Assembly: GCA_016717595.1 (NCBI GenBank)
Contig: JADKFE010000003.1
Coordinates: 124,001 to 188,000, forward strand
Direction of reading: 5' to 3'
Length of the DNA: 64,000 nucleotides
Source of the DNA: Deltaproteobacteria bacterium
Lineage (GTDB): Bacteria; Myxococcota_A; UBA796; CAJQPC01
Positions 43,684 through 52,985 of this stretch are shown piece by piece. Both the position numbers and the translations under genes were made by a program. How positions within the stretch are numbered: position 1 is the stretch's first letter; every line of letters starts with the position of its first letter. The notes beneath the pieces were generated by a model. The model was not told where the DNA came from. It did no database searches and saw only the letters and a program-made list of their open reading frames with translations.

Positions 43684-45451
43684 ACGCGCGGCGTCTCGCC
43701 ATGGCGAGGCCCAAGAAGAAGCTGAGCATCAGCACACGCCCGCCGGGCCAGCCCGCTTTGCGGTGGCCGTTGGGGTGGGTGGCGCAGGAGGTCTCGCTGC
43801 CGCCGGTGCAGCCGTCTTCGCAGCCGGCGTTGCTCTCGCCACAGCCCAAGATCGCCTCAAAGTCGAAGGGGTCGCCTTCACCCTCGAAGCCGTCACAGCC
43901 GAAGCTGCCGCCAGAACAACCGGCGACCTCGACGGGCTGCACGTTCTCAATGTCGAGCAGCAAGAACCCGCCCATCCACTGCCCTGAGTCGTCGGGCTCC
44001 CAGAACGCCGTCTTGAGGCCGACGCCTAAGAACGAGGGGATGGCGATGGTGGGCAAGAGGTCGTCGGGCAAAAGAGAGCTGAGCACCGTGGGGATGAACT
44101 CGGCGAGGCCCGCGGAGAAGCCCGGCGTGACGAGCTCGTTGTAGGGCTCGGTGAAGCTGATGGCGTTGGTGTCGATGGCGATCGCGGGCTCGAAGGCCGT
44201 GGCGCTGAGGTTGGGGTCGATGCCGACCTCGGCGAGCACACCGACGCGGAACAGGCGCAGATCCCGGTCGTCCATGTTCGCCGAGAAGTCCAGGCCGAAG
44301 TCGTTCAGCGCGATACGAATCGGCGCGCCGTCGTCGTAAAACACCGCGGTGGGCGGGGCCACAGGCGCGGTGATGACGCCGACCGGCGAGGGGTTCGCCG
44401 GGTCAAACAGCGCGGCGAAGGACTCGCCGAACAGGTTCGAGAACAGCCCGGTGTCCAGCGGCACGCCCAAGGTGGCCACGTCTACGCACAGAAGCCCGCT
44501 CGCCCAGACGTTCCACAACAGCACGTCGAGCAGGTCCTTGTTCAACATCAGCGCCGCGTCGTACTTGAGCGAGCTGTCCCAGGCGCGCTCGGAGAGCGTC
44601 GGCCACTCGGGGTTGGCGACGGTGGTGCCTTCGCCGGGCTCAACGCAGGACGAGATCGTGCCTGGCGCGATCGCCGCGGAGAGCCCGAGCATGAGCCCGG
44701 TCTCGTCGAGGCGCAGCTCGCTCGGGTACAGGCTGATGCCTAAGGTGGAGTCGCCGAGGCTAAAGTCGGTCTCGATGAGCAGGCTGCCCAAGGCGTCGGC
44801 CACGGCCGTCTCGACCTCAGCGCCTAAGCCCGCGAGCTCGGGCTCAATGAACGACAACAGCAGCTTGGAGATCGCCTCCTCGTCTTGGCCCAGCAGCGTG
44901 CCGATGGCGCTGGCCAAGGTGCAATCGGAGAGCGGGTTGCCGATGGGGGAGATGGTGATCGTCGGGTCAGACGCGCTCACCGTGATGGTGTTGCCCCCGG
45001 CGCCGTCGGGCACGAGCGCCAGGGCCAGGTTGAGGTTCACCACGACGGAGGTGGTGGGCAGCTCAACGCCGCAGGTCTCGTTGAGATCCTGCAGAAACGA
45101 GCAATCCCCGGCGATGTCGAGCTGCGCCGGTGTAGAGCCCAAGGACAAGAACAGCGTCAGATCGAGGGCCCCGTCCCCGGCGACGAGCTGCACATCTTCA
45201 GCGGCCAGAGTGAGATCAATGGCGGTGAGGCTGTAGGTCAGCGGGTTTGTGTCGGCGTCGTCACAGGCGAAGCTGCCGCCGATGTCGGTCACCGGGAAGG
45301 TGGGCGGCACGATGCCGGAGACGACGTCCCCGATGCGCGCGAAGCCGCCGTTGGTGACGTGGAGGGCGGCGGCCCGCTCAACGGGCGCGCCAGGGGTGAG
45401 GGTTCCGGCGAACGCCAGAGAAGACCAGATGAGCCACATAAACCCAAGCAT
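43682..45451 (-). CDS. Large secreted protein with MYXO-CTERM-type tail
   Basis: A signal peptide MLGFMWLIWSSLAFA opens a 589-residue chain of beta-rich sequence with many Leu, Asp and Gly, including three internal hydrophobic helices and several conserved-looking DxxxL stretches. Near the C-terminus a Cys-rich patch (AGCSGGSFGCDGF, LGCGESNAGCEDGCTGG) precedes a hydrophobic helix and AMARRRA, a MYXO-CTERM-like sorting signal. I recognise no enzymatic domain. The ATG is chosen from several because it begins the signal peptide. It is predicted to be surface-anchored or released after processing. The opposite strand ends in the M23 terminator. Confidence 0.78.
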   Translation of the reverse strand: MLGFMWLIWSSLAFAGTLTPGAPVERAAALHVTNGGFARIGDVVSGIVPPTFPVTDIGGSFACDDADTNPLTYSLTAIDLTLAAEDVQLVAGDGALDLTLFLSLGSTPAQLDIAGDCSFLQDLNETCGVELPTTSVVVNLNLALALVPDGAGGNTITVSASDPTITISPIGNPLSDCTLASAIGTLLGQDEEAISKLLLSFIEPELAGLGAEVETAVADALGSLLIETDFSLGDSTLGISLYPSELRLDETGLMLGLSAAIAPGTISSCVEPGEGTTVANPEWPTLSERAWDSSLKYDAALMLNKDLLDVLLWNVWASGLLCVDVATLGVPLDTGLFSNLFGESFAALFDPANPSPVGVITAPVAPPTAVFYDDGAPIRIALNDFGLDFSANMDDRDLRLFRVGVLAEVGIDPNLSATAFEPAIAIDTNAISFTEPYNELVTPGFSAGLAEFIPTVLSSLLPDDLLPTIAIPSFLGVGLKTAFWEPDDSGQWMGGFLLLDIENVQPVEVAGCSGGSFGCDGFEGEGDPFDFEAILGCGESNAGCEDGCTGGSETSCATHPNGHRKAGWPGGRVLMLSFFLGLAMARRRA

Positions 45452-45473
45452 ACAACGACTGGGGACGCTTCGC

Positions 45474-47387
45474 TCACGCCCCTGGGCGGCGGCCCTCAGC
45501 GAGCCAGCGGTTGATCTGGGCGAGGGCCGGGAGCAGCTCGGCGATGGAGCGCACGACGAGGTGGGCCCCGGCGCGGGTGAGCACATCGTGGGCGTGCTCG
45601 CGGCGCGCGGCGCGATCCTCGGGGCTCAGCGCTTGGAGCTCCTCAAGGCTCAGGCCGACCTCGTTGCCCGCCTCGGCCACACCCACGGCCCACATCCCGG
45701 CGTTGAGGCCCTCCGCCATGTCTACGGGGGTGTCGCCCACCTTCACGCAGGCCCACGCCGGGTGAACCCCCAGCCGCGCCGCGGCCTCCCAGGCCATGTA
45801 CGGCGACGGTCGCCCGGCGCGCACCTCGCTCGCGGCCACGGCGCAGTCCGGCGTGTAGCCCTGGGCCGCGGCCAGGGGCAGGAGCGCGTCCAACATCGCC
45901 CGGTTGTAGCCCGTCGTGGAGCCGATCTTGAGCCCTTGGGCGCGCAGGGCGGTCACGGTCTCTAAGGCGCCGGGGATGAGCGTTCCGAAGCGCGGCAGCG
46001 CCGCCAGGGCGAGGGGCTCCAGATCCGCGTAGAGGGCGTCGATGTCGGCGTCTGTGGCCTCCGCCCCGCGGGCGCTGACCCAGCGCGCGGCGACGTCTGC
46101 GTGCAACAACATGCGCCGAATGTGCTCCCGTTTGTGGGTGCCCATGGGGCCCCGGGCCTCGTCCATCGTCACCATGACGCCGCGGGAGGCGAAGACCTCC
46201 AGAAACGCCCCCACCGGCGCGAGGCAGCCGTGGTCTACGACGGTGCCCGCCCAGTCGAAGATCACGGCCTGAACGTGTGGGTCCTCGGCGGCCTCTAAAT
46301 GCACACCCATCTCGTCCAGCACGTCCTTCACGGCGCTCAAGAACCGCCGGATGTCGTCAGGGAAGACCTGGCCGATACAGCCCACGCGGAAGGTGTCCGC
46401 GGCGGTGAGCTTGCCGGGGTAGATCAGGAAGCCCCGCTCGGCGAGGGCGTCGTAGAGGCGCACAAAGCGGAAGTTTGGGTGCGTCGGGGTGTGTACGGTG
46501 ACGATGATCGGGCCCTGGTGCGCCTCGGGCAGCAAGGTGCGAAGGCCCAGGCGGCGTAAGCCCCGGATCAGCACGTCGCGGTTCTCGGCGTAGCGCGCGC
46601 CGCGCCCGGCGACGCCGCCCTCCTCGGCGTGTTGTTGCAGCGCAACATCGAGGGCGGCGATGACCTGGGTGGGCGGGGTGAAACGAAGCTGGCCGTCCTG
46701 CTCCAGTCGGCGCCATTGGGCGTGAAGGTCCAACGACACCGAGTGGCAGCGCCCGGCGCAGGGGGCCAGGGCGGTGACGCGGGTGAGCACAAACGCGAGG
46801 CCGGGCACCCCCTCCAGGCACTTGTTCGCCGAGGACGCCACGGCGTCGATCGGCGCGCGGCCAGAGAGCGGCAAGGCCCCGAAGCTCGACATGGCGTCGA
46901 TGAGCAGGCGGCGCCCGGCGGCCAGGACCACGTCAGCGACGGCCTCAACGGGGTTCACGAGGCCCGTGGTCGTCTCGCTGTGAATGAGCACGACATGCTC
47001 AATCGACGGATCCGCGGCCAGGGCTTGGGCGAGACGGGCAGGGGAGACGGCCTCGGTCTCGGCGAAGGTGAGGCGGGTGACCCGGCGCCCGGCGCGCTCG
47101 GCGATCTCCGCGGCGCGGGCCCCGTAGGCCCCGTTCACGCAGACGAGCACCCCGCCGCCGGGCGGGGTGAGGGTGCCGATCATCGCCTCGACGGCGAAGG
47201 TGCCGCTGCCCTGCATCGGCACGCAGGTGAACGCGCCGGTGGTGTCCAGAAGCGCGACGAGGCGCTCCCGCACGGCCTTAAACCGCTCGACGAAGGCGGG
47301 ATCCCGAGATCCGTGGTCGTCCAGAAGCGCGCGGCGGGTGGCCTCAGACGTGGTGAGCGGTCCGGGGGTGAGCAGGAGCGGGGTCAT
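45474..47387 (-). CDS. PhnW-PhnX fusion: 2-aminoethylphosphonate transaminase / phosphonoacetaldehyde hydrolase
   Basis: Residues 1-360 match 2-aminoethylphosphonate:pyruvate transaminase (PhnW), with the pyridoxal phosphate Lys in SSANKCLEGVPG (about residue 189) and LIHSETTTGLVNP. Residues 370-637 match phosphonoacetaldehyde hydrolase (PhnX) of the HAD family, with the nucleophile Asp in IFDWAGTVVD (about residue 378) and the Schiff-base Lys in GPMGTHKREHI (about residue 419). Together they turn 2-aminoethylphosphonate into acetaldehyde and phosphate. The ATG is preceded by GGAGGG. No phosphonate transporter or regulator is adjacent, so supply may come from lipids or a distant uptake locus. 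Confidence 0.92.
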   Translation of the reverse strand: MTPLLLTPGPLTTSEATRRALLDDHGSRDPAFVERFKAVRERLVALLDTTGAFTCVPMQGSGTFAVEAMIGTLTPPGGGVLVCVNGAYGARAAEIAERAGRRVTRLTFAETEAVSPARLAQALAADPSIEHVVLIHSETTTGLVNPVEAVADVVLAAGRRLLIDAMSSFGALPLSGRAPIDAVASSANKCLEGVPGLAFVLTRVTALAPCAGRCHSVSLDLHAQWRRLEQDGQLRFTPPTQVIAALDVALQQHAEEGGVAGRGARYAENRDVLIRGLRRLGLRTLLPEAHQGPIIVTVHTPTHPNFRFVRLYDALAERGFLIYPGKLTAADTFRVGCIGQVFPDDIRRFLSAVKDVLDEMGVHLEAAEDPHVQAVIFDWAGTVVDHGCLAPVGAFLEVFASRGVMVTMDEARGPMGTHKREHIRRMLLHADVAARWVSARGAEATDADIDALYADLEPLALAALPRFGTLIPGALETVTALRAQGLKIGSTTGYNRAMLDALLPLAAAQGYTPDCAVAASEVRAGRPSPYMAWEAAARLGVHPAWACVKVGDTPVDMAEGLNAGMWAVGVAEAGNEVGLSLEELQALSPEDRAARREHAHDVLTRAGAHLVVRSIAELLPALAQINRWLAEGRRPGA

Positions 47388-47524
47388 GGGCGGCGGCCCT
47401 CCGTAGGGGCAGGCGACGTATCCTGATGTCACGCGCTGGGCCGCGGTTGAGCGCCCTCATCACCGCCGGTCAAGAGCCTGTCACGGTGTGGCGGAGCCCC
47501 CGCCGTCGCGGCTACCCTCTCGCC

Positions 47525-49368
47525 ATGTCTTCACTCCTGCTCGTCCTTCTCTTCGGCTGTGAACGTGGCGGATCCTTCGACCTGGACGTCACCGACCCCG
47601 ACGCCCCTGTCGACCGCGGCGAGATCAGCCTGAGCGCCCCCCCGGCGTTTGACCCGCTGCTCGGCGGGCCCGCGTCCATCGACGTCGTCCTGAAGAACGT
47701 CACGGCGACGCCGACCCTTGAGGTCTACGACGCGGCCGGGGCGCTGGTGCGGCCCATCGACGTCTCCGATCCGCGCTGGGACGGCCGCGACGCGGCGGGG
47801 CTGTTTGTCCCCGGCGGGCGGTACACCGTGCGCGCGTCGGTTCAGTCCTCCACCGGCGCCGTGCTCACCGCGGAGGCCGAGCTCGGCGTCGTGCGGGTCG
47901 GGTTCGGCGCGGCCTGGGCTGAAGACGACGGCGGCGCCACCGCCGAGCGCCTGGACCTGTACTGGCACGGGGCGAAGTCGCTGCAGGACTGGACGGAGCC
48001 GTTCTCGTCACTGGACCGCTTGGAGGACGAGGACGACGTCGCGTTAGACCTCCCCACGGTCACCCTCGAGCTGAACAGCCCGACGGCGGGCGCCGCCGAG
48101 CCCCTCGCCTACACCTGGGACAGCCGCCCGGTGCTCACCCTGAGCCTCGGCGAGTCTAGCCTCTTCCCCGAGCCCGGCCTCCTCGCCACCGACGTTCACG
48201 TCAAGATCTCGGGCTGGACGGTCCTCGACGGGAGCCCCCTGCGCCCCGGCGAGCCGGTGACGATTCAGCGCGACGCGGCGCTCGGGGAGGGGGTCGGCCT
48301 CATCGAAGAGGACGTCAACCTCACCTTCGTCGTCGATCGCGAAGACGGCCTGGAGCGCGCCTTGGGCGCTCAGACGCTCCCGCTGCGGTTCTACGCGCTC
48401 TTGGGCCCCGACACCTTCATCGAGACCAAAGAGAGCCATAGCGCCTGGCCCGCGGCCATCGAGCCCGCCCTGCGCGCCATCGACGGCGCCGCCCCGGATC
48501 ACGACGCCGTGGTGAGCGCCCTGGTCACCTGGATCTTCGACGACCTCAGCCTACGTTACGACACGGTCTCCGGCGCCTCGGCCTACGTGTATTACCGGAA
48601 CTACCGCTGGGATCAGGCGCAGTTTGACTTCACGGGGTTCCTCAAGCGTAAGAACGGCTCGGTGATCAACTGCACCGACGCCGCCGCGATCTTGATGACC
48701 TACGCGAACATGATCGGCGCCGAGCACTACTACTCGATCATCCTGCAAGACTTCACGCTCAACTACCTGCTCGCCATCGGCGGTGATGAGTTCGTGAGCT
48801 GCCCCTTCGGCTCGGGCATCTGCGGCTTCTCCTACCACGCGGTCACCGTAGACGGCGAAGGGGAGGCCGTCTGGGACGCCACTCTGGCCTTAGACGGCGC
48901 CTCGCTTTGGTCTGCGTGTCATCTGGGCATGTCGTGGCCGGGGAGCCCGTCCTCCCTGGAGCGCCGATCTGGGCGGGGTTGCCGACCTCCAGCTTGCCTG
49001 CCCTGGGCCTCGGTGAGCCCACGGCTTCAGAGCTCGACCCCGTGTTCACCGCGCCGCTCCTCGACGGGGGCTTCGTGCGCTGGATGTGGTCGCCGAGCGT
49101 TGAGGAGGCCGAGAGGGCGTTTGTTTTCCAGTCCGGGGCGGCCTCAAGCCTCAAGCAGCCCCCCACCACGGTGGTCGGCTACGAGCAGGCCGTCGGCGAC
49201 GGCGCCCAGCTCCTCGTGCTGCGCAGCCGCAACCTCGTGCTCGTCATCCGCTCCCACAGCGGCCGCGCGACGGAGCTCGCGGCGCTGCTCCTCGCGGCCT
49301 TCGCCCCCGAGGGGGTCTCAACGCCGGGCCCGGTGCTCGGCGGCGGCGTGCAGACCCAGAACCGCTGA
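47525..49368 (+). CDS. Lipoprotein with transglutaminase-like domain, frameshifted as sequenced
   Basis: The signal peptide MSSLLLVLLFGC carries a lipobox (LLFGC). A beta-rich region of about 300 residues follows, with Ig-like features (DAAGLFVPGGRYTVRASV, a FlgD-like pattern). A transglutaminase-like core then has the catalytic set Cys in SVINCTDAAAIL, His in FSYHAVTV and Asp in AVWDATLALDG. One base is missing near 48906 (at a TTT). Restoring it connects the core to a final domain of about 150 residues ending in QTQNR. The whole protein would be 614 residues. It is predicted to be a periplasmic or surface cysteine-protease/transglutaminase-fold enzyme; the substrate is unknown. Confidence 0.75.
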
Positions 49369-49395
49369 GCTCGCTGAGCGCCGCAGAGACGGGCC

Positions 49396-49719
49396 TCAGC
49401 GGAGGCTCGTCGCCCACTCCACGAGGTTCTTGAGGGCGTTGAGGGCGTCGCTCACCTTGTCTAAGGCGCCGCTCACGCGGTCCGCCTTGGCCTTGGCCTC
49501 GTCCAGCGCGGTCTTGGCCTCGCGGAGGGCGTCGGACGCGGCGGCGAGCGCCTCCCCTCCGCCGTCGAGCTTGAGGCCGATGACCTGGCTCCAGCGGGCG
49601 GCGCTCTCTTTGAGCAGGCCCTGGATTCGTGCGCCTTCAGCGGGGGTGCGGGCGCGGCCATAGAGCGTGTTGAGCTGCTGCACGATGTCGCGGTAGTTGA
49701 GCTCAAGATCCTGAGTCAT
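49396..49719 (-). CDS. Hypothetical small coiled-coil protein
   Basis: A 107-residue protein of high helix propensity. The heptad-rich segment LREAKTALDEAKAKADRVSGALDKV forms a likely coiled coil, followed by a conserved-looking short end. It has no signal peptide or membrane helix. I do not recognise a family. It begins six bases after the stop of the upstream lipoprotein gene and is therefore probably part of the same transcript as that gene and the glycosyltransferase before it. A ribosome binding site (GAGTGAGG) lies before its ATG. Confidence 0.65.
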   Translation of the reverse strand: MTQDLELNYRDIVQQLNTLYGRARTPAEGARIQGLLKESAARWSQVIGLKLDGGGEALAAASDALREAKTALDEAKAKADRVSGALDKVSDALNALKNLVEWATSLR

Positions 49720-49725
49720 GGGGCC

Positions 49726-50649
49726 TCACTCTCGCGTGGGGAAGTTTTGGTAGAGGCTCTGCAGCGCCTGGGCGTCGGCGGAGAGCTGGGCGACGGCCTC
49801 GGCGGCGGCGTCGAGGTCGAGCCGTCTGGAGGCGACTCCTTGGGCCAAGGCGCCGTGCGCCGCGCCGAACGACGTGGCGGCGGCGCTGAGCTCGGCGCAG
49901 GCGGAGATCACCGCGGGGCCCCGGGCGGCGAGGCCGTCGATGCCCGCGAGCAGCTCGGCGCGGCCCACCCAGGAGCGGTTTGACCAGGCCTCGGGGCGGC
50001 CGAGGTTCTCGGGGTCGTCCACATGGGCGAGGCGGTAGCTGCCCGCGGCGGCGCGCCACTGCTCGGCGCCGCTCACGCAGAGCTCTCCTTGGGGGTTCAG
50101 CTCGTCGATCAACAGCGCCGTGAGGCCCTGCACGCCGGGATCGGCGGCGGTGATCGCCGCGCGTAGGCCCTCACGCTTGAGCTTCGCCACCGCGAGGCGG
50201 CGGGCGCCCTCTAAGGCGACGAACCCGGCGCGTAGGGCCTCGTCGGAGATCTCGGCCTGGCCAACGCCGACGCCGTTCGCCCGCAGGCTGGCGCCGACGC
50301 CGATGAGGCTTGAGTGCAGGTTGAGCACGGCGGCCTCGGCGGCGGCGGGATCCTCGGCGACGGAGAGCGCGGCGAGGCCCGCGCCATAGGCGGAGAGCGC
50401 GCTGAGCGCGGCCTGGCGGGCGGCGAGGCGCTCGGCGGTGAGCGGCGAGGCGAGGCGCTCGGCGTCCAGAGCGGGGAGCTCGGGCGCGCTGAGCATCAGG
50501 TAGAACGCGCTCGTCTGCCACGCCTCGTCGATGGCGCCGTAGGTGCCCATGGCGGCGTCCGAGAGCGCCACCGTGGACTCACCGAGACCTTGGACGCTGC
50601 GGTACGACGGCGCGCAGGCGAAGGACAGGATCAACAGGGCAGGGATCAT
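49726..50649 (-). CDS. Hypothetical helical lipoprotein
   Basis: The signal peptide MIPALLILSFAC ends in a lipobox (LSFAC). The mature chain of nearly 300 residues is rich in Ala, Leu and Glu, with long helices (LAARQAALSALSAYGAGLAALSV). No domain is recognised. An upstream in-frame ATG would place a Cys-rich, uncleaved piece before the signal peptide, so I prefer this start. It lies 48 bases downstream of the glycosyltransferase gene, as the middle gene of a likely three-gene unit. The role is unknown. Confidence 0.68.
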   Translation of the reverse strand: MIPALLILSFACAPSYRSVQGLGESTVALSDAAMGTYGAIDEAWQTSAFYLMLSAPELPALDAERLASPLTAERLAARQAALSALSAYGAGLAALSVAEDPAAAEAAVLNLHSSLIGVGASLRANGVGVGQAEISDEALRAGFVALEGARRLAVAKLKREGLRAAITAADPGVQGLTALLIDELNPQGELCVSGAEQWRAAAGSYRLAHVDDPENLGRPEAWSNRSWVGRAELLAGIDGLAARGPAVISACAELSAAATSFGAAHGALAQGVASRRLDLDAAAEAVAQLSADAQALQSLYQNFPTRE

Positions 50650-50697
50650 GGTGCGCTCACACGTTGGACACGAGCAGTATCGCACAGAGGAGGCCGC

Positions 50698-52773
50698 TCA
50701 CGGGGCGAGGCCGAGACCGTCCACCTGCACCGTGCCGTGGGCCGCGCCCAGCTCCACACAGAGCCGCACCCGCTTGGCGTCTTGGGGTGGGCTCAGCGTG
50801 ACGTCAAAGCTCGTCCAGGCTTGGGTGCCGCTGCCGGAGACCACCCGCCGCACGGGATCTTCGGCCACGAGCTTGCCGCCTTGTCCGAAGAACCGGGCGC
50901 TGACCTCGGCGGCCATCCGCTCCTTCGTCACGCCCTCCAAGGCGTATCGACCCACGACACGCACCGGGCCTCTCGGCAAGGGCAGGGGATCCGCGCTGCA
51001 GGCCTTGGTCGGCGCCCCGGACCCCGCGGCGCGCAGGGTGATGACGCCCTCAGCGAGGGTCGCGAGGGGGCTGTTCGCCGGGCTGAGGGTGTAGCCGCCC
51101 GCGGTGAGGGCCTTGGTCGGCGGCCCCTTCGCCGCCGGTGGCTCGGCTTGGGCGACGGCGGCCTCTTTGATGAGCGCCTTGGCCACCTCCACACGTCGGC
51201 CCTGGAGCGTGTAGATCGCCACGAGGGGGCTCTGGCCGTAGATGTCTGGGGTGAACGGGCCGCTGCCAAAACGCATCAGGGCCTTTCGTTCACCAAAGAG
51301 CGCCGCGGCGGCCGCCACGGCGGCGGGATCCGCGCCCTCGGCCTTCGGGCGCGCGAGCTTGAGCTTGGGGCTGCCGATCACGTGCGTCGCGCCCGCGGTC
51401 GCCCAGCCCTCGACCCCATCGGCCAAAGAGACCTCGACGGTGTTCACGCCGTCAAGCTCCGACATCGCCCAGCGCAGCTCCTTGGGCACCGCGAGCACCA
51501 GGCCTTTGCCCCCCTCCGCCAGAACCCACCGCGAGAGCTCTGCGCGGCTGTCGAGCTCGTCCCGCTCGGCGATGATCGCGTCCCGCGCGGCGAGGCCCCC
51601 CGGCAGGAGCAGGCCCAGGCCGAGGGCCCAGGCCACGGCAGGTCGGGCGGCGACCTGGCTCACCAACGAGGCCGCGGCCAAGCCCACGACGACGGCGACG
51701 GCGGGCACGATCGCCACCAGGGTGCGCGGAGAGAACACCGCGGCGCCGCTCAACAACCCCAACCAGACCACCGGCAGCGCCCACGCCAAGACCAGGGGCC
51801 GCGCTTGTTCGCGGCTGACCAGGGCCGGGGCCACCACGGCGAGCAAGGTCCAGCCAGGCAAAAACGTGGTGCCCAAGGCGCTGAGGAGCTCTCGCAGATG
51901 CGGCAGGCCCGCGCCCACCATGACCTCGCCCTGCATGACCTCGCCCTGGTTTAGCGCCCCCTGCGCCTGGACCTCTCGGGTGATGTCGTTGAGCGCCGTG
52001 CCGACGTCGAGCACGACGAAGGGCATCGCCAGCGCCGCGGTGAGCACGGCGATGGGCCCCAGGGCGAGGCCCCACCACAGGCGCTCGTCCCTGCGCGGCG
52101 AGGCCACCCATGCGACGAGGGGCGCGAGCCCGGCGATGGCGGCGTTGTACTCGCAGGCCATGGCCAGGCCCCAGGCCACCCCCGCGAGCACATAGTGCCG
52201 ACGCTCACCCTCCATGAGCACATAGGCCGAGGCCAAGGTGAGCGCGGCGATGGCGCAAGACGTGGGCACGTCGGCGGTGATCAGCCGGGAGCACGCGGCG
52301 TGGCCCGGGGAGAGCGCCACAAACAGCCCCGCGAAGAGCCCGGCGAGGGGGCCGCCGAGCCGATGCCCAGCGAGCGCCGTGAGCGCGGCGGCCAAGGCCC
52401 CTAAGATCGCGGTGAGGCGCCGCCCGCGGGCCCAGATCGCCGAATCGCCGACGGTGTAGATCAGGCCGTCCTCCAGGCCGGTCTGGAGCTCCTGAATCGA
52501 CTGCCAAGGCCGCCCATCGGCCTCGCCCACCCAAGAGAGCACGCCGTTGAGCGCCTGGAGGTAGATCGGCAGGCTCGGGGACTGAAACCAGTGGGGGTTC
52601 CAGTCGCCGGTCTGCAGCATCCGAAGGCCGAGGTTGATGAGCGTGAGCTCCTCAGGGTGCCAGACGTAGGGCAGCCCGGCGTCGAGGCCCATCATCCGCG
52701 GGATCAGCGCGACCAAACCGACGAGGGCGGCGACGGCGACGGGGCTGAGCAGACGTTCGCGGGGGGGCATCAT
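50698..52773 (-). CDS. GT39/PMT-like membrane glycosyltransferase
   Basis: The first 400 residues carry about ten to twelve membrane helices. The early loop has VWHPEELTLINLGLRMLQTGDWNPHWF, the acidic catalytic-loop region seen in GT-C dolichyl- or undecaprenyl-phosphate-dependent glycosyltransferases (an acidic residue in place of the DE pair of ArnT/PMT). From about residue 470 a soluble C-terminal part includes a jelly-roll-like segment with SWTSFDVTLSPPQDAKRVRL. At 691 residues it is longer than plain ArnT. The predicted role is transfer of a sugar from a lipid-linked donor at the periplasmic face. Acceptor and donor are unknown. Confidence 0.75.
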   Translation of the reverse strand: MMPPRERLLSPVAVAALVGLVALIPRMMGLDAGLPYVWHPEELTLINLGLRMLQTGDWNPHWFQSPSLPIYLQALNGVLSWVGEADGRPWQSIQELQTGLEDGLIYTVGDSAIWARGRRLTAILGALAAALTALAGHRLGGPLAGLFAGLFVALSPGHAACSRLITADVPTSCAIAALTLASAYVLMEGERRHYVLAGVAWGLAMACEYNAAIAGLAPLVAWVASPRRDERLWWGLALGPIAVLTAALAMPFVVLDVGTALNDITREVQAQGALNQGEVMQGEVMVGAGLPHLRELLSALGTTFLPGWTLLAVVAPALVSREQARPLVLAWALPVVWLGLLSGAAVFSPRTLVAIVPAVAVVVGLAAASLVSQVAARPAVAWALGLGLLLPGGLAARDAIIAERDELDSRAELSRWVLAEGGKGLVLAVPKELRWAMSELDGVNTVEVSLADGVEGWATAGATHVIGSPKLKLARPKAEGADPAAVAAAAALFGERKALMRFGSGPFTPDIYGQSPLVAIYTLQGRRVEVAKALIKEAAVAQAEPPAAKGPPTKALTAGGYTLSPANSPLATLAEGVITLRAAGSGAPTKACSADPLPLPRGPVRVVGRYALEGVTKERMAAEVSARFFGQGGKLVAEDPVRRVVSGSGTQAWTSFDVTLSPPQDAKRVRLCVELGAAHGTVQVDGLGLAP

Positions 52774-52985
52774 CGCTCCGGCTCACACAAGAGAGTCCAA
52801 GGGCGGGAGGACTGGATCACCCCCCGTGTCAGCGTTCGTGCGCGCGGACAGACAACCGACTCCGCCGCCTTGCCGACGTGAGGCGAGCGGCGTACTTATC
52901 CGTCGCTCCCCCTTCGCGCTGGTGTCCACTTGGGCGCGCATCAAGCCATGGACGGCCAGCCAAACCTCGCTCTGGAGACATTCTG

